Source of the DNA: Paramecium sonneborni
Lineage: Eukaryota; Ciliophora; Oligohymenophorea; Peniculida; Parameciidae
DNA: 64,000 nucleotides
Reading direction: 5' to 3'
Assembly: GCA_905182985.1 (NCBI GenBank)
Contig: CAJJDN010000073.1
Span: forward strand, 194,327 to 258,326
The notes beneath the pieces are model-generated. The model did no database searches. It was not told the DNA's origin and saw only the letters and a list, made by a program, of their open reading frames with translations. The position numbers were made by a program, and so were the translations under genes. Shown here piece by piece: positions 30,701 to 42,700 of the stretch; within the stretch, counting starts at the first letter, position 1; every line of letters begins with the position of its first letter.

Positions 30701-30937
30701 CAGAAACTGTTTGCTCATTCTTCTTGTTCGATGACACAAAGAAAGAAGAAATTATGAAACTTATATAGACTGAAAGATCATCAGAAAGAAGACGAACTCG
30801 TCTTTAGACAGATTTACGAATTAGTAATTCTGGGGTGAACAGGTAATATTTTCTAAGTATTTAGATAATCCTTTGGATTTTCTTATCTTTTGAGGCCTTC
30901 TAAAGTGAATTTGGATATTAATGATTCTAAACATTGA
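27756..30937 (+). CDS. Na+/H+ exchanger (NHE/SLC9C/SOS1-like) with cyclic-nucleotide-binding domain
   Basis: Gives 1,036 aa with introns 29683-29704, 29932-29958 and 30843-30864. Residues 1-440 form a cation/proton antiporter membrane domain: IPYPAAVFLVGILIG, LFLPALVFSSAFN, and the core motif region CTDTFQVVKLL...EAPKRFISLVQGESL, ending with ANETIIFIITGV. Next come about 300 residues of charged cytoplasmic sequence, then a cNMP-binding fold at about 740-850 (LPLFSEFNEDLLRQLA, EGDLARYFYIITRGRV) and a disordered tail. Exchanger plus CNBD is the layout of sperm NHE (SLC9C) and plant SOS1; I see no voltage-sensor segments, so it is closer to SOS1. Odd: the ion-binding ND pair of the ESLxND motif is ESLINN here (Asn at residue 179), and TDP is TDT. 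Transport activity is therefore uncertain. It begins 46 nt after the SEL1L-like stop. Confidence 0.86.
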
Positions 30938-31058
30938 TAAATAATTTAATCATTAATTTATTCTTTTTGTGAATGCAAAATTACTATTGCTTTTCAATTA
31001 TATTTATGTAATCTATTTTTTTAAGAGTATAATTTAATTATTTTGATATTCTCTTAAT

Positions 31059-31560
31059 TCAACTACAAGATCGAGAACTTTAATTATTCGATTTTGTTTC
31101 TTTTTTGTCTTATTCAAATTTACTTTATTTTTTTAGATTATTACATTATTTCTAAATGAAATCAAATTATTATTTTAACTACAATTGCTACTCGTTCAGA
31201 TTTAACAATTCCAAAATTTTTGTATATTCCCTTTAATTGGCTTCTTAAAATTGTTATCTTGAACAATGTAATAAAGCTTTAAAATTAATTGGTTTATAAA
31301 ATCATTAGAGCTTATTAATTCTCTTTAATGTTAAATAAATCTAATTCATCTTATATTTTTGTAATTTGAATATTGAAATTTTTAATCTATTCATTATTAC
31401 TATTCTAAATCCTTTCATCTCTCACGTTGTTTTTATAAATTTTAGTCTTCCTTTTGAGAAACTAAAAAATGGAATATTTGAATTTACTAAAAACAACACT
31501 CTCAGAGCCAACCCTTTTATTTTCTTCAGTATATTATTAAAATATAAGCTTTCTATAAAA
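31059..31560 (-). pseudogene. Possible coding remnant without a start codon
   Basis: A minus-strand frame is free of TGA from about 31700 down to the 31100s and reads plausibly (VGSESVVFSKFKYSIF, RDERIQNSNNEQIKNFN, ENQQALMILQTNQF), ending at TGA 31059-31061 if a 31-nt intron near 31130-31160 is removed. No ATG precedes the well-composed part in any reachable frame, so it is either a 5'-truncated remnant, part of a gene whose first exon was lost in the assembly problem next door, or chance. No family recognised. Confidence 0.3.
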
Positions 31561-31683
31561 ATTTAAAAAAACACAATTTGTCTTTTTATTTTTTATATAA
31601 TATGAAATGTAAATATTTAAAGTATTTATGTTCAGTATAATACTTATTTTAAAATATAATATAATAAATTAATAAAATAACAA

Positions 31684-32726
31684 TACAGGAGTGAACCTGA
31701 TCCAAAAAGCTAAGTAATTTGATTAGATGAGAGATACACTTATTTCATAATAATATCAATATAAAGTATTCATATTAATTCTTTGTTCGAACTTCAGCTT
31801 TAATGCATCATCTTTCTAATCTTTAGGAATTGAGAACACATATTGTGAATTAATTTTGTTCTTCTGATTTCCCACTTTCTGAATCCAAATAAGATTTTTT
31901 ATTTCTTGATTTTTAATATCTCTAAACAATTTTAAAACTGTAATCAAGGAGAAGAATTACAATGTTGATGACCCATATAAATACACCAATACTCCAATAG
32001 GATCACGAATTAAATCTGTGACTAAGACAACTATACTCAATCCTCCAAATAGAATTTCCAAAACAATTCCAAAATAAACTAACAATTGTATCTTGAATAA
32101 GATCTATCTGTCAATAGCTAAATTAGAAGATTTAAGATTAAATTTTTCTAAATCTTCATCAGATTAAAAATGAATAGATGTTTTATAATCCTATTAACTA
32201 GTTCCTACATAACTCAATTTTTTTAAATCACTTCTATCTCTTTATTTTGGTTATAATTCTTTTTTGTTTTCAGTTGTATCTTTAGTCTCTTTGACTGCTT
32301 TAATTTACATTCTAACAGTATCTTTATATGCTTATCTATCTTCTTCATTCTCCCATCTCATAGAATTAGATTAATTTTCATTTAAACAACAACTATTAAT
32401 TTCTTAATCAATAGATTCTTATTTAAATTAGTTATTATCTAAATCCTTTGCAGATTGATCACTATTTGAATCTTAATTATGCTAATTAGATTTGTTAGAT
32501 TTTAATTATTTTTAACTCTCCTATCTAAAAAATGATGATCCTCTAATTCCTTTTACAAATGTTCTTGCAAAAGATACCGATTTAATTTTTGTTTATGCAA
32601 TCTTAATTTTTGGTTCTTCCATTTATTTAACTTCATCCTAGATTTCATTCTTTTATTCTTCACTACTAATCTACCTAGAAAACCTAGCTACTCTTTGAAC
32701 TGACTCAGGAGATCTACTAAAACTCT
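31684..32726. repeat. First copy of a 1,043-bp direct repeat, probably assembly artefact
   Basis: This block is repeated at 32853-33895 with a constant offset of 1,169. I compared the rows and found no difference. It ends exactly at the run of Ns and the second copy begins exactly after it. See the findings. Confidence 0.93.
31756..32726 (-). CDS. Duplicate 3' part of the membrane-protein gene at 32925-34784
   Basis: Reads the same C-terminal protein as the full gene to its right, from SFSRSPESVQRV to the stop at 31756-31758, and is cut at the gap on its 5' side. No difference from the other copy was found. It should not be counted as a second gene unless the duplication is proven. Confidence 0.6.
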
Positions 32727-32852
32727 NNNNNNNNNNNNNNNNNNNNNNNNNNNNNNNNNNNNNNNNNNNNNNNNNNNNNNNNNNNNNNNNNNNNNNNNNN
32801 NNNNNNNNNNNNNNNNNNNNNNNNNNNNNNNNNNNNNNNNNNNNNNNNNNNN
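32727..32852. other. Assembly gap (126 N)
   Basis: 126 ambiguous bases. Identical sequence on both sides implies the real gap is negative: two contig ends overlapped by 1,043 bp but were not merged. Confidence 0.99.
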
Positions 32853-33895
32853 TACAGGAGTGAACCTGATCCAAAAAGCTAAGTAATTTGATTAGATGAG
32901 AGATACACTTATTTCATAATAATATCAATATAAAGTATTCATATTAATTCTTTGTTCGAACTTCAGCTTTAATGCATCATCTTTCTAATCTTTAGGAATT
33001 GAGAACACATATTGTGAATTAATTTTGTTCTTCTGATTTCCCACTTTCTGAATCCAAATAAGATTTTTTATTTCTTGATTTTTAATATCTCTAAACAATT
33101 TTAAAACTGTAATCAAGGAGAAGAATTACAATGTTGATGACCCATATAAATACACCAATACTCCAATAGGATCACGAATTAAATCTGTGACTAAGACAAC
33201 TATACTCAATCCTCCAAATAGAATTTCCAAAACAATTCCAAAATAAACTAACAATTGTATCTTGAATAAGATCTATCTGTCAATAGCTAAATTAGAAGAT
33301 TTAAGATTAAATTTTTCTAAATCTTCATCAGATTAAAAATGAATAGATGTTTTATAATCCTATTAACTAGTTCCTACATAACTCAATTTTTTTAAATCAC
33401 TTCTATCTCTTTATTTTGGTTATAATTCTTTTTTGTTTTCAGTTGTATCTTTAGTCTCTTTGACTGCTTTAATTTACATTCTAACAGTATCTTTATATGC
33501 TTATCTATCTTCTTCATTCTCCCATCTCATAGAATTAGATTAATTTTCATTTAAACAACAACTATTAATTTCTTAATCAATAGATTCTTATTTAAATTAG
33601 TTATTATCTAAATCCTTTGCAGATTGATCACTATTTGAATCTTAATTATGCTAATTAGATTTGTTAGATTTTAATTATTTTTAACTCTCCTATCTAAAAA
33701 ATGATGATCCTCTAATTCCTTTTACAAATGTTCTTGCAAAAGATACCGATTTAATTTTTGTTTATGCAATCTTAATTTTTGGTTCTTCCATTTATTTAAC
33801 TTCATCCTAGATTTCATTCTTTTATTCTTCACTACTAATCTACCTAGAAAACCTAGCTACTCTTTGAACTGACTCAGGAGATCTACTAAAACTCT
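32853..33895. repeat. Second copy of the 1,043-bp direct repeat
   Basis: Same sequence as 31684-32726. Its right end continues into unique sequence with a TTA microsatellite at about 33905-33925, where an assembler would be likely to stop. Its left end corresponds to a very AT-rich stretch before 31684. Confidence 0.93.
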
Positions 33896-34784
33896 CATCC
33901 TTTTAAATTTATTATTATTATTATTATAACATTTGTTCCATTCCTGAATTTTGTATTCTAAACTATTATCTACATATTATAATCTGATCTTTTATACAAG
34001 TTTACAATGACGAACCATATATAAAAAACTCAACTATGAATAAAAAGAAATTAGCCATCAAGAATATATAGCAAATCATCAGAAATATTGGATACTGCAC
34101 ACCCCTTCGTAAACCTTTCATTATTATTTAATTTACCATTTAATGTACTTACCGTTATCTAAACTAACAACACTATAAATAATCGCAACTTCAATGCTTC
34201 CTTGTAATATTTGAATATCCATTTCCTTTTCTTTTTCGCTTCTCCTTAATAAATGTTATATGAAATTTCATCATACATTGTATACCACACTATTAATAAG
34301 CAACCGTAGATATAGAATAGTATTGTGTATACTACTTCTGCCAGCAGTCTTTCAATCACTGTTGTATTCCCTCTCTATAACCTTTATCACTAAATTTACT
34401 TACATAGATTTCAAAAGGATCCAAAATCAACCAAATCAATTTACATATTGACAATACCATTGTTAACACTAAAATATAATTCTGAGGAGATCCAATCAAA
34501 GCATATGCATATTAAAAACAACTAAAATATTTATCTATCAATTACGTATAATAAGATGGAATTCTTTGAGTCTTCAAAGAAGTTTCAAATTATCTTATAG
34601 TTATCAATAAAATAAATAAAAATGCAACACAATAGATTCCAATGAAAGTATAATAAGGGGCAATGTAAATGTCTTACAAATTTTAATAACAATTATCTCC
34701 GAATGATCCTATGTCACACTTACACTTTTCATCAATCATTATTCCCTTGTCACAACATTCTGTTTCACAATTCTCCTATATCAT
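32925..34784 (-). CDS. Multi-pass membrane protein with N-terminal Cys-rich (EGF-like) segment, 602 aa
   Basis: Introns at 34375-34403 and 34115-34136. From ATG 34784 the protein begins MIQENCETECCDKGIM followed by KCKCDIGSFGDNC, an EGF-like cysteine pattern, then hydrophobic helices: YYTFIGIYCVAFLFILLITI, NYILVLTMVLSICKLIWLIL, a helix after the first intron (LLAEVVYTILFYIYGCLLIV) and LMICYIFLMANFFLFIVEFF-like segments. A charged S/Q-rich cytoplasmic loop of about 220 residues (with a six-TAA glutamine run) follows, then two more helices (QLLVYFGIVLEILFGGLSIV and a second) and a basic tail. About six membrane spans in all. No family recognised; a receptor or channel-like role is possible. No signal peptide is in frame with this start, so a missing 5' exon is possible. 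Confidence 0.68.
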
Positions 34785-35173
34785 CTAATTGTATTAATTT
34801 CAAAAGAAAAATATAATTTTTGTTAGTAAATAAGTTTTCAAAAATTTCAATTCCATCATTTTTTTTTATTTCTTCTGTTTTTTTCATAATTTCTGTATTC
34901 TAAATAGAATTTTCTCTACAATTTCCTATGTTTTCTATTTTATTTTTAATAGCATTTGTATCTTAATATTATTCGCTTATATATTTATAATAGAGAATTT
35001 TCTAAAAAATAGATCATTTAATTCAGTATACTTTATATGTTTTTTTTAATGAATTGAATAGACAAGATCTTTTGATTACTTTATTTTTACTAAATTTGTT
35101 GAAAAAATTATACATATTTGATCTCAACTAACAAATAAATATTGACGTATATATATAAAATAATTTTAATAGT
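34785..35173. other. Intergenic between divergent genes, with a minus-strand open run
   Basis: A minus frame is open from about 34960 to 34763 (MKKTEEIKKNDGIEIFENLF, preceded by more open sequence) but ends at a TGA one base out of frame with the cysteine-rich exon, and no GT donor allows a short intron to join them. It may be an unrecognised first exon or chance. The rest is AT-rich spacer with both promoters. Confidence 0.4.
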
Positions 35174-36061
35174 ATGAACGATAATATAATATAAAAGTTA
35201 AAGGAGCAACATGAATTGGAAAAGCAATAAATGATAAAAGAGTTTATGAAGAGAATAGATTTATTGTTATAGAGCAATGTATAAAAGTATCCCGAAGCAG
35301 AGAATTGGAAAGAGTTAATATTAAAATATGAGAAGCAAAGACAGAATGAATTATATGAATTAAGATAGCATTTAGAGGTATTATAGAGATCATAAATTAA
35401 CACAAAAGATATTGAATTTTATGCGGAAAGAAGAGCTTATGAAAATAAGATTAATGAATTATAAAATAAACTGTAACAAGATGATGTATAGGATCTGTAT
35501 GATACAATAGAATACTAAAGAAATGTTATTTTAGATTTGGAAGATTAGATTGGTCTATTGCAAAATGAAAGACAATAATTAGATCAGCATATACAATAAT
35601 TGAATTAGACAATAGAAGTTCTGAAAGACAATTTATCAAGATACCAATAATAATAAGATACAAGGAGGAAACAAAAAGCAGAAGTGATAGAGGCAATAGA
35701 TGAGATGAAAAGAGAAAGGGAAAAAGAGAGAGAACGAGATACAGATAGATATAGAGATTTGGATTCTTTTAGATCTCCCTAACGACCATATCGATATAGT
35801 CATAAAAGTTCATGGGAACGTTATAATAAGGATTGGAGATTTTCTAATTAATAAGTACCTTCACCACGACCACCTGTTAGTACAATCCATTATCAGTCAT
35901 AGCCAATCTTATCATATTAATAAGAAAATAAAGAGATTGTCACTAAATTGTAAGAAATTAATGAAATTAAATACAAATACTAAACTGCTCTAAACAATAT
36001 ATTGAAGTTGGAAGCTTAAGTTATTGAAAAATTACAATAGGATGACATTATAGTAGAGTGA
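35174..36061 (+). CDS. Coiled-coil protein, 295 aa
   Basis: Intronless frame from ATG 35174 to TGA 36059-36061. Residues 1-190 are nearly continuous heptad-rich helix high in Q, E, K, L (for example EFYAERRAYENKINELQNKL, NQTIEVLKDNLSRY). Next comes a very charged REKERERD stretch and a basic, S/P/R/Y-rich segment (SFRSPQRPYRYSHKSSWERY), then a final helix (LQEINEIKYKYQTALNNILK). No catalytic motif. Cytoskeletal, basal-body or ciliary scaffold proteins of ciliates often look like this, but no specific family is recognised. Its stop is 43 nt from the stop of the convergent Piezo gene. Confidence 0.78.
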
Positions 36062-36104
36062 TCAATTTTAGATGTATATTTATGCAAATATATATATAGA
36101 ATAA

Positions 36105-39100
36105 TCAATCTTATTTTAACTTTTATACATTATTGTTATTTGATGCTCTTTCTTTCTCTATTTACTACTACTATTATATTTATTCTTCTTTTTCTTATTT
36201 CAATATCATTTATTATTCATTTTCTTTTATTTTAAGTTCTTCAGTCCATGTTCCAGTCATAACTTTAACTATTTCAGGAGATCTAAGAATGTCAATTAGT
36301 TCAAAATATAAAATATTTTCACTAAATATTAATATTATTTATGATACCTTTTAAAATCTTGTTAAGATCTAGCAATAGAAATAGCCTGACAAATCATAAT
36401 TAAATCATCAGGATATACCATTCCTTTAAATTCTAACATCCATATTTGTCCAGAAAAGAATGATCGAATAAAAGTTCCTATAAGTAAAATGACTGATGTA
36501 TAAATTGTAATTATGCTAAATCCTTATGTTAAAGTTGAAAAAGTATCTGAAACTACAAACATAATTAAACCATTAGGCTAATTTTTTATATTACCTTGAT
36601 TACAATATTCTAATAAACAGGCATTACCTGAATAAACAAGAGTCCACCAAGATTGTCCTTCCATAGGACTCTTTCCATGACAAAAAAATGATAAATAAGC
36701 ACTACCTACACTTTAATTAATATTTGAGAATATAGGTTTTGATTTGAATGAAGATCCATCGGCTGAATACAATTATACAGTTTATATGTAAAGGTTTTCT
36801 AAAAAAATTTATTTTGGATCACTTGAATTTTCATCATTTCGACATTCCAATAAAGCATATATTTTTCTTAAAATTGGTTCTTGTAAAGAACTTTCATTTT
36901 GTCCAGGAAGATCTTTTAGATATTCATTTCCACTAGCAGGATATTAAAAATAGTTTTTAGTTGGGATAATTTTTTAATTATCTCTTGTAAAAATAAATGA
37001 TACATTAAAGAAAAATTCATGATCAACAATTCCATCAATTTTCTCTTTTAGTTATTCTTATAATTATTAAAATAAAGGAAATGAAATATCCCAATTAGAA
37101 TTTGAAAAGTTGAGTAACTAAAATTATTATAATTCTCCTTATTTTGGAGCATTAGTTATTATCGAATTAGTACATTCTGAACCTAAAGCTTAATTAATCT
37201 CATCTTTCGATTCTAAAGTATTTTCTAATCCATAGAATTGATTAGTCTAATATAAAACAACATTAAGAGCAGTTTTAGTATTTATTAGTGAAAGTTAGAA
37301 TTCTCCCCCTCTTACAGGATTCAATTCTGAAGCTGGATTTAAACTTGAAAACAATATTAAAGGACCAAAAATACAAACAAATATCACTAAAACCAAACAA
37401 CAACCACATGTACATTTCTAAAAACCTGAAATTCTTTTTCCTAATGGTTTTAATAAATAACTTTTAGATTAATTTTTTGTAAAATACATTAAACCATGAA
37501 TGTCTTCTAAAGTAAACCACTAAAATACATCTAAAGAAGTCTAAAATATTTTATAATTTTTAATACCTTTAAGAATGTCCAATCCATTAATACTTTAAGT
37601 TCAAATAAAAATGGTATTGCATAGTAAGTTTAAGCAACAGCATAGGATATTGAATTGTAAGATTATAATAAAGTATTTCTAAGTTTCAATTTTTTATAAC
37701 CAAACCTAAGTTAAAGGGCTGAAACTGTGAAATAAGCTGAATATAAAATAAAAAAACATTCGATATATCCATTTGTTTTAAATTTTGAATATGAAGAGGC
37801 AGAAGTAGAATCATGGCCATAAATTGGATTTGCCTTCCAGGGTTAACCTAATTCGAAAAACACCAACCAATATATAAGAATGACTGTGCAAAGCTATAAT
37901 AAAAACTTGAGGAAAAATTATAGTTTATATATCTAAAAAAAGGACTACTTTTTATTATTACTTTCCTTTACTTCTGTATTACCTTTCATTGTGATATATC
38001 TTTCAAAAAACATCAATATAAACTCAACTAAAAGTGCCCATATCAAAGAAGCAGGTATTTAATTTGTTTTCAAAATATTATTAATTTTTATTGATTCACT
38101 AACCATATTTGTAAAAAATATAAGAGTATAAATTAATATTAAAATCTAGATACTAGCTGTGATAGGATATAAATCAACACCTGGTCTTGAATATTTATAA
38201 GAAAATATTCTCTCAAATAAACTTGAACCATCTTAAATCAAAATCTTTGGATCATTAATTATTCTTCTTTCTATTTCAATACTTTCTTTTAGCTAAAATT
38301 AATTATTTTCTTCTTGCTTATTTTATTGATCAAATAAATCATCTTCCAGAATTAATTTTTCTTAATCATCTAATTTTGTCAAATTTTATTCTTAAATAAC
38401 CATTTTCTTAATATAGTGAGTAAATTTATTTATTTTCATTCTTAAATACCCTTAAAATATATTTTCAATATCCAATAAGCTTCTATAATAAACACCATAT
38501 TGCTTGGCAAAATAAACTTAAAAGATTATAAAAATCATTAGTATTATTTCATATGAAATGTTTTAACCTCCATTATATAATGGATAATACCAAGCACCCA
38601 AAATCCCATTAATATTTTTTTCATTTTATTTCTCCGCTACTCCACTTAAAGAATATGCAAAAATTATCAGAGAAATGAAAAAATAAACAGTGAATGAAAT
38701 CATCCAAAATATTTTTGATTATACTTTTTCGTCAATCAATATCCACAAGAATAACATAAATGGTAAAACTCCCCCCAAAATTCCACTATTAACTGCATAA
38801 TAAAATATGATCAGCAAAAAACAAAAAGGCATCCAATAAGTAATTATTAAACTAAAAATTTCTGTAATTATCCTAAATATAAGAATACTTAAAGATAGTT
38901 TTTTTAGAGCTGAACAGTATTTAGTGTTTTCAACATAAATTAATTGTTTTTCATCTACTATTTTAACAAAATATAAATCGTTAGATTTTATATAATTTTC
39001 ATAATTAATTTCTTCTTCTTATTATTTTTATTATTATTATTATTATTATTATGGCAATTCAGGATATAGAGATATTTAAGATTGAAAAATTGCTTATCTT

Positions 39101-39643
39101 GACAATTTTTATGACAATTTCATTGATTTGATTAACTTTTACATTTTTCGACCATTTCTTGAATTATTATAAGACGATTTTTCTAATTTTTAAATAAGTT
39201 CTTCTATGATTGCATTTACATCTAAAATTTAGTTTGGCATAGATCTTAATTTCTTGTGTAAATGACATGAAAATTAATCTAAATATATCAGTTCTTCTTC
39301 AAATTAGCTGTAATTTTCTTAAAGAAAATCATTCAATGAAAATTCAACTCTTCTTTTTAAAATAATATTTTAAGATAGTAGATAATCCATAATATTAGGC
39401 AAACCCATAAATTTGAATTTATTGTTGAAGGATTGAATATAGGATATAATATTTATGCAAGTCTTTTATGATTTACTTAAACTTTCAAAATTTGTATCTT
39501 TCAAAAGTTAAACCTCCAAAATTTCCTCACTTTTTCTTTCCTCTTATACATTTTCAAATTGGTTGACATATACTTTTCTTATTGGTATTTCTTCTTCGCT
39601 ATTTGATTGTATCAATTATTATTATTACTATTATTATTACTAA

Positions 39644-39740
<97 letters not shown>

Positions 39741-42700
39741 GTTATTATTATTATTATTATTATTGTTATTATTATTATTATTATTACTATTATTATTATT
39801 ATTATTATTATTGTTGTTAAGGTTAATTTTCTTATTTTAGATTATCAGCAATGATAACTTTATCCTATGTTTTATCAAGTAATTTTGCATGCCATATTTT
39901 TAATTTATCTTATGCTTTCTCTTATGTTTTTTTAAATAATTATTTTTATACAGATGCTTAAATCATGGCAGTGAATTTCTTAAAATTTTTATGATAAGCA
40001 AGTGCTCTTGAAATCATTTTTGATTATTATTATTCTAAAATCATAAACTTACTCAAGGATTCAATAAATTGTTGTGAATTTATCAAATCGAAATGAAGTG
40101 AAATAAAGAATAATATGAAAATCATACCTCCAAGTTTCATCTCAAAAATTTCTAAGCAAATAAATTCATTTTAGAAATCAGAGTTTTTATTAAAATATTT
40201 TGCCTAAACTGCACACCAATTTAAAATCCAAGGAAGTCTTAAAATTGTATACATTGATATTGTAAAAATCGCTAAAAAGAATAAAACTTTAAAATAAAGG
40301 CTTTCTCTTTATAAATTTTATTCTCTATTTGTTTTCAAGACTAATTCAAAAATAATCAAAAATACAACAGCTAAAATAAATTCAAAGTAGTTTAAAAGAA
40401 TTCTATTAGATTGAGCCAATAATATGATTATAGAAATAAAAATAATATGATTAATTTTAATAACTTATTAAACAATTCCAGAAATGGTAGAATAAACTCT
40501 ATTTTTCCAAGTTTAATAATTTAAATGTATTGAAAATTTAGACCTAGAATAAAGTTTTTACAAAATTGATTAAGTAAATTGTAAATCTAACTCCATTTTA
40601 ATAGTTGTGGATAAAATCAGTTTAGATAAATATTGTAATAGTAAAAAATATAAATAAATAAGTGAAAGCACAAGAGTATTTAAAATGAAGATCCATTCAA
40701 TATTATTGTTAGTAATGCAATAATTTTTTTCTAAAAAATTGGTAACAGTTGAATTGGTATTATTATCATATTTGGAACAATCCATAATAGGTCCATTATC
40801 AAAGCCAAGATAGGGAATGAAATAAGGATAGTCTTAAAATACTTCTGTCATTTTAATAACGCTAAAAGTATCTTTATTATAATTTTAAGCCATAACAGGT
40901 AATAATTCATCATTTTCCTTCAATTCAAAATTTAAAAAGTATATCATAATATATTGTATCCAAATAGCAGCAACTGAAAAAGTATTTAAAATCTTAATAT
41001 TGGATGTTCCAGTTTTTTACAAAAATAAATAAGCAGCTACACCTAAATAAACTAAAGAAAAAACATTATTAGCTAAAAGAATATTTAATAACAAAATTAA
41101 GATAAATACTCTTTGCAAAGTTACAAATCCAGCAGTAGTAAGATTGAGATTAAATATTCTTGATTTGTTCTTATAATAATTAATATCTTTGGCTGCTATT
41201 TAAATCTTTTTCAAATCATCTAAACTTAATTCAAATGTTTAATCAAATTGAGTTTAAATATTAATAGATAAAAAAGGATATTTTTTCTTAAATTCTTTTA
41301 GTTCATTTTCATTGTCTATTTTCATTTATTCTGTCATTAATTAAGCAGGGCTATTACCTTCAGCTTGATTATGAATATCCTACAAATTTAATATCATAGA
41401 TCTAGATAAAATTTATCTTGATTCAGTTTTTTATTTCTATACTGAGAATTTATGCTCAAATAATTTGAGTTTTTCTTATTCTTTTTCAAGTTATTCTCTT
41501 AAAAACATTGTACATCCAGCATCTACTACATTTGCAAATACAAGTATTAAATAAAATAAAACTTCAGAAAAAATAGTAGATGATGCAGTGTTGATTGTTC
41601 CTAAGCATTAATAATTTTTATCAAACTAACCACAAAAACATGTTTAAACAACATTAAGTTCCTAAGCAAATGTTCCAAATATAAACAATCCTAATTATGC
41701 ATCTAAAATTTATTTTTATTCTTCAATATCAGCTTATTCAATTATTAATGATAAGTATTATGACAAGTAGGTTAAAAATACACAAAAACAACTAAAACCA
41801 AAGGAGATTTTCCAAATTGATACTTTTTTATCTATTCTTATTTTAATTCTAGTCATTGTTATAAAATTAGTTGTTTAAACTAAATTTATTTCATCTTCTT
41901 TATCATCTTATTCGTTTTGGGACTTAGAACCATAATCTAAATATGTTTTTTTTAAATTTCTAATTTCTAAAATAATAATTTAATAATTACTAAGCTTTAA
42001 TCTTGTCAATAAATTTTTTTATTACACATTATTTAATAACTCATTATGAACGGTTACAAAATAACTTAAATACAAAACTAAAATAATAAACGAAGCTATT
42101 GATTAAATAAAAAAGACTACTGAAAAAACAACATATAATGTTAGTAAATCTGTATTAATCTATGCTATAAACATTATAGGTTTTTGAAGAAATTTGTATT
42201 CATCTAAAATATTGATTTTCATAATTTTAACTAAATCTTCTAGATCTTTTTATTGTTATTTCTCTATTTTATCAGTTATTCCAATATCACTGAACCCTGA
42301 TTGCTCCAATAATGAATCACCAGATAATAGAGGTTTTTCTATTGAATTTGATGTTTAATTTGATATATTTGCTAATTTCAACTTTGTTTTTTAAACTTCT
42401 TTAAAAAATTGATAAGTATTTAAAGATATTGCACCAAAAAATATAGAAATCATATCAGGTAAATATTCAAGCCTTAATTTACTTTAATTATATTAATAAA
42501 ATCCATATTATTGATACTTAAGCTAAATATTTTCATAAAGAGTTGCGAGATTTGAATCTATTATTTAATTGTAATTAGGTAGACAAATGAATTAAAAAAT
42601 ATATCTGATTACAAATGCGAATACAAGTAAGTATAAATATATATACCAGCATGTTGACATGGATTAATAATTTACTTTATTTTGAATGAATCGAAGGGTA

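Noticed and set aside
31684..33895. Tandem gene duplication
   Set aside because: The copies show no differences by eye and abut an N gap exactly; an unmerged contig overlap is simpler.
39582..39854. Two plus-strand ORFs of almost pure Ile or Leu
   Set aside because: They are readings of the TTA microsatellite on the non-coding strand. The minus frame is fixed as polyQ by flanking Piezo sequence.
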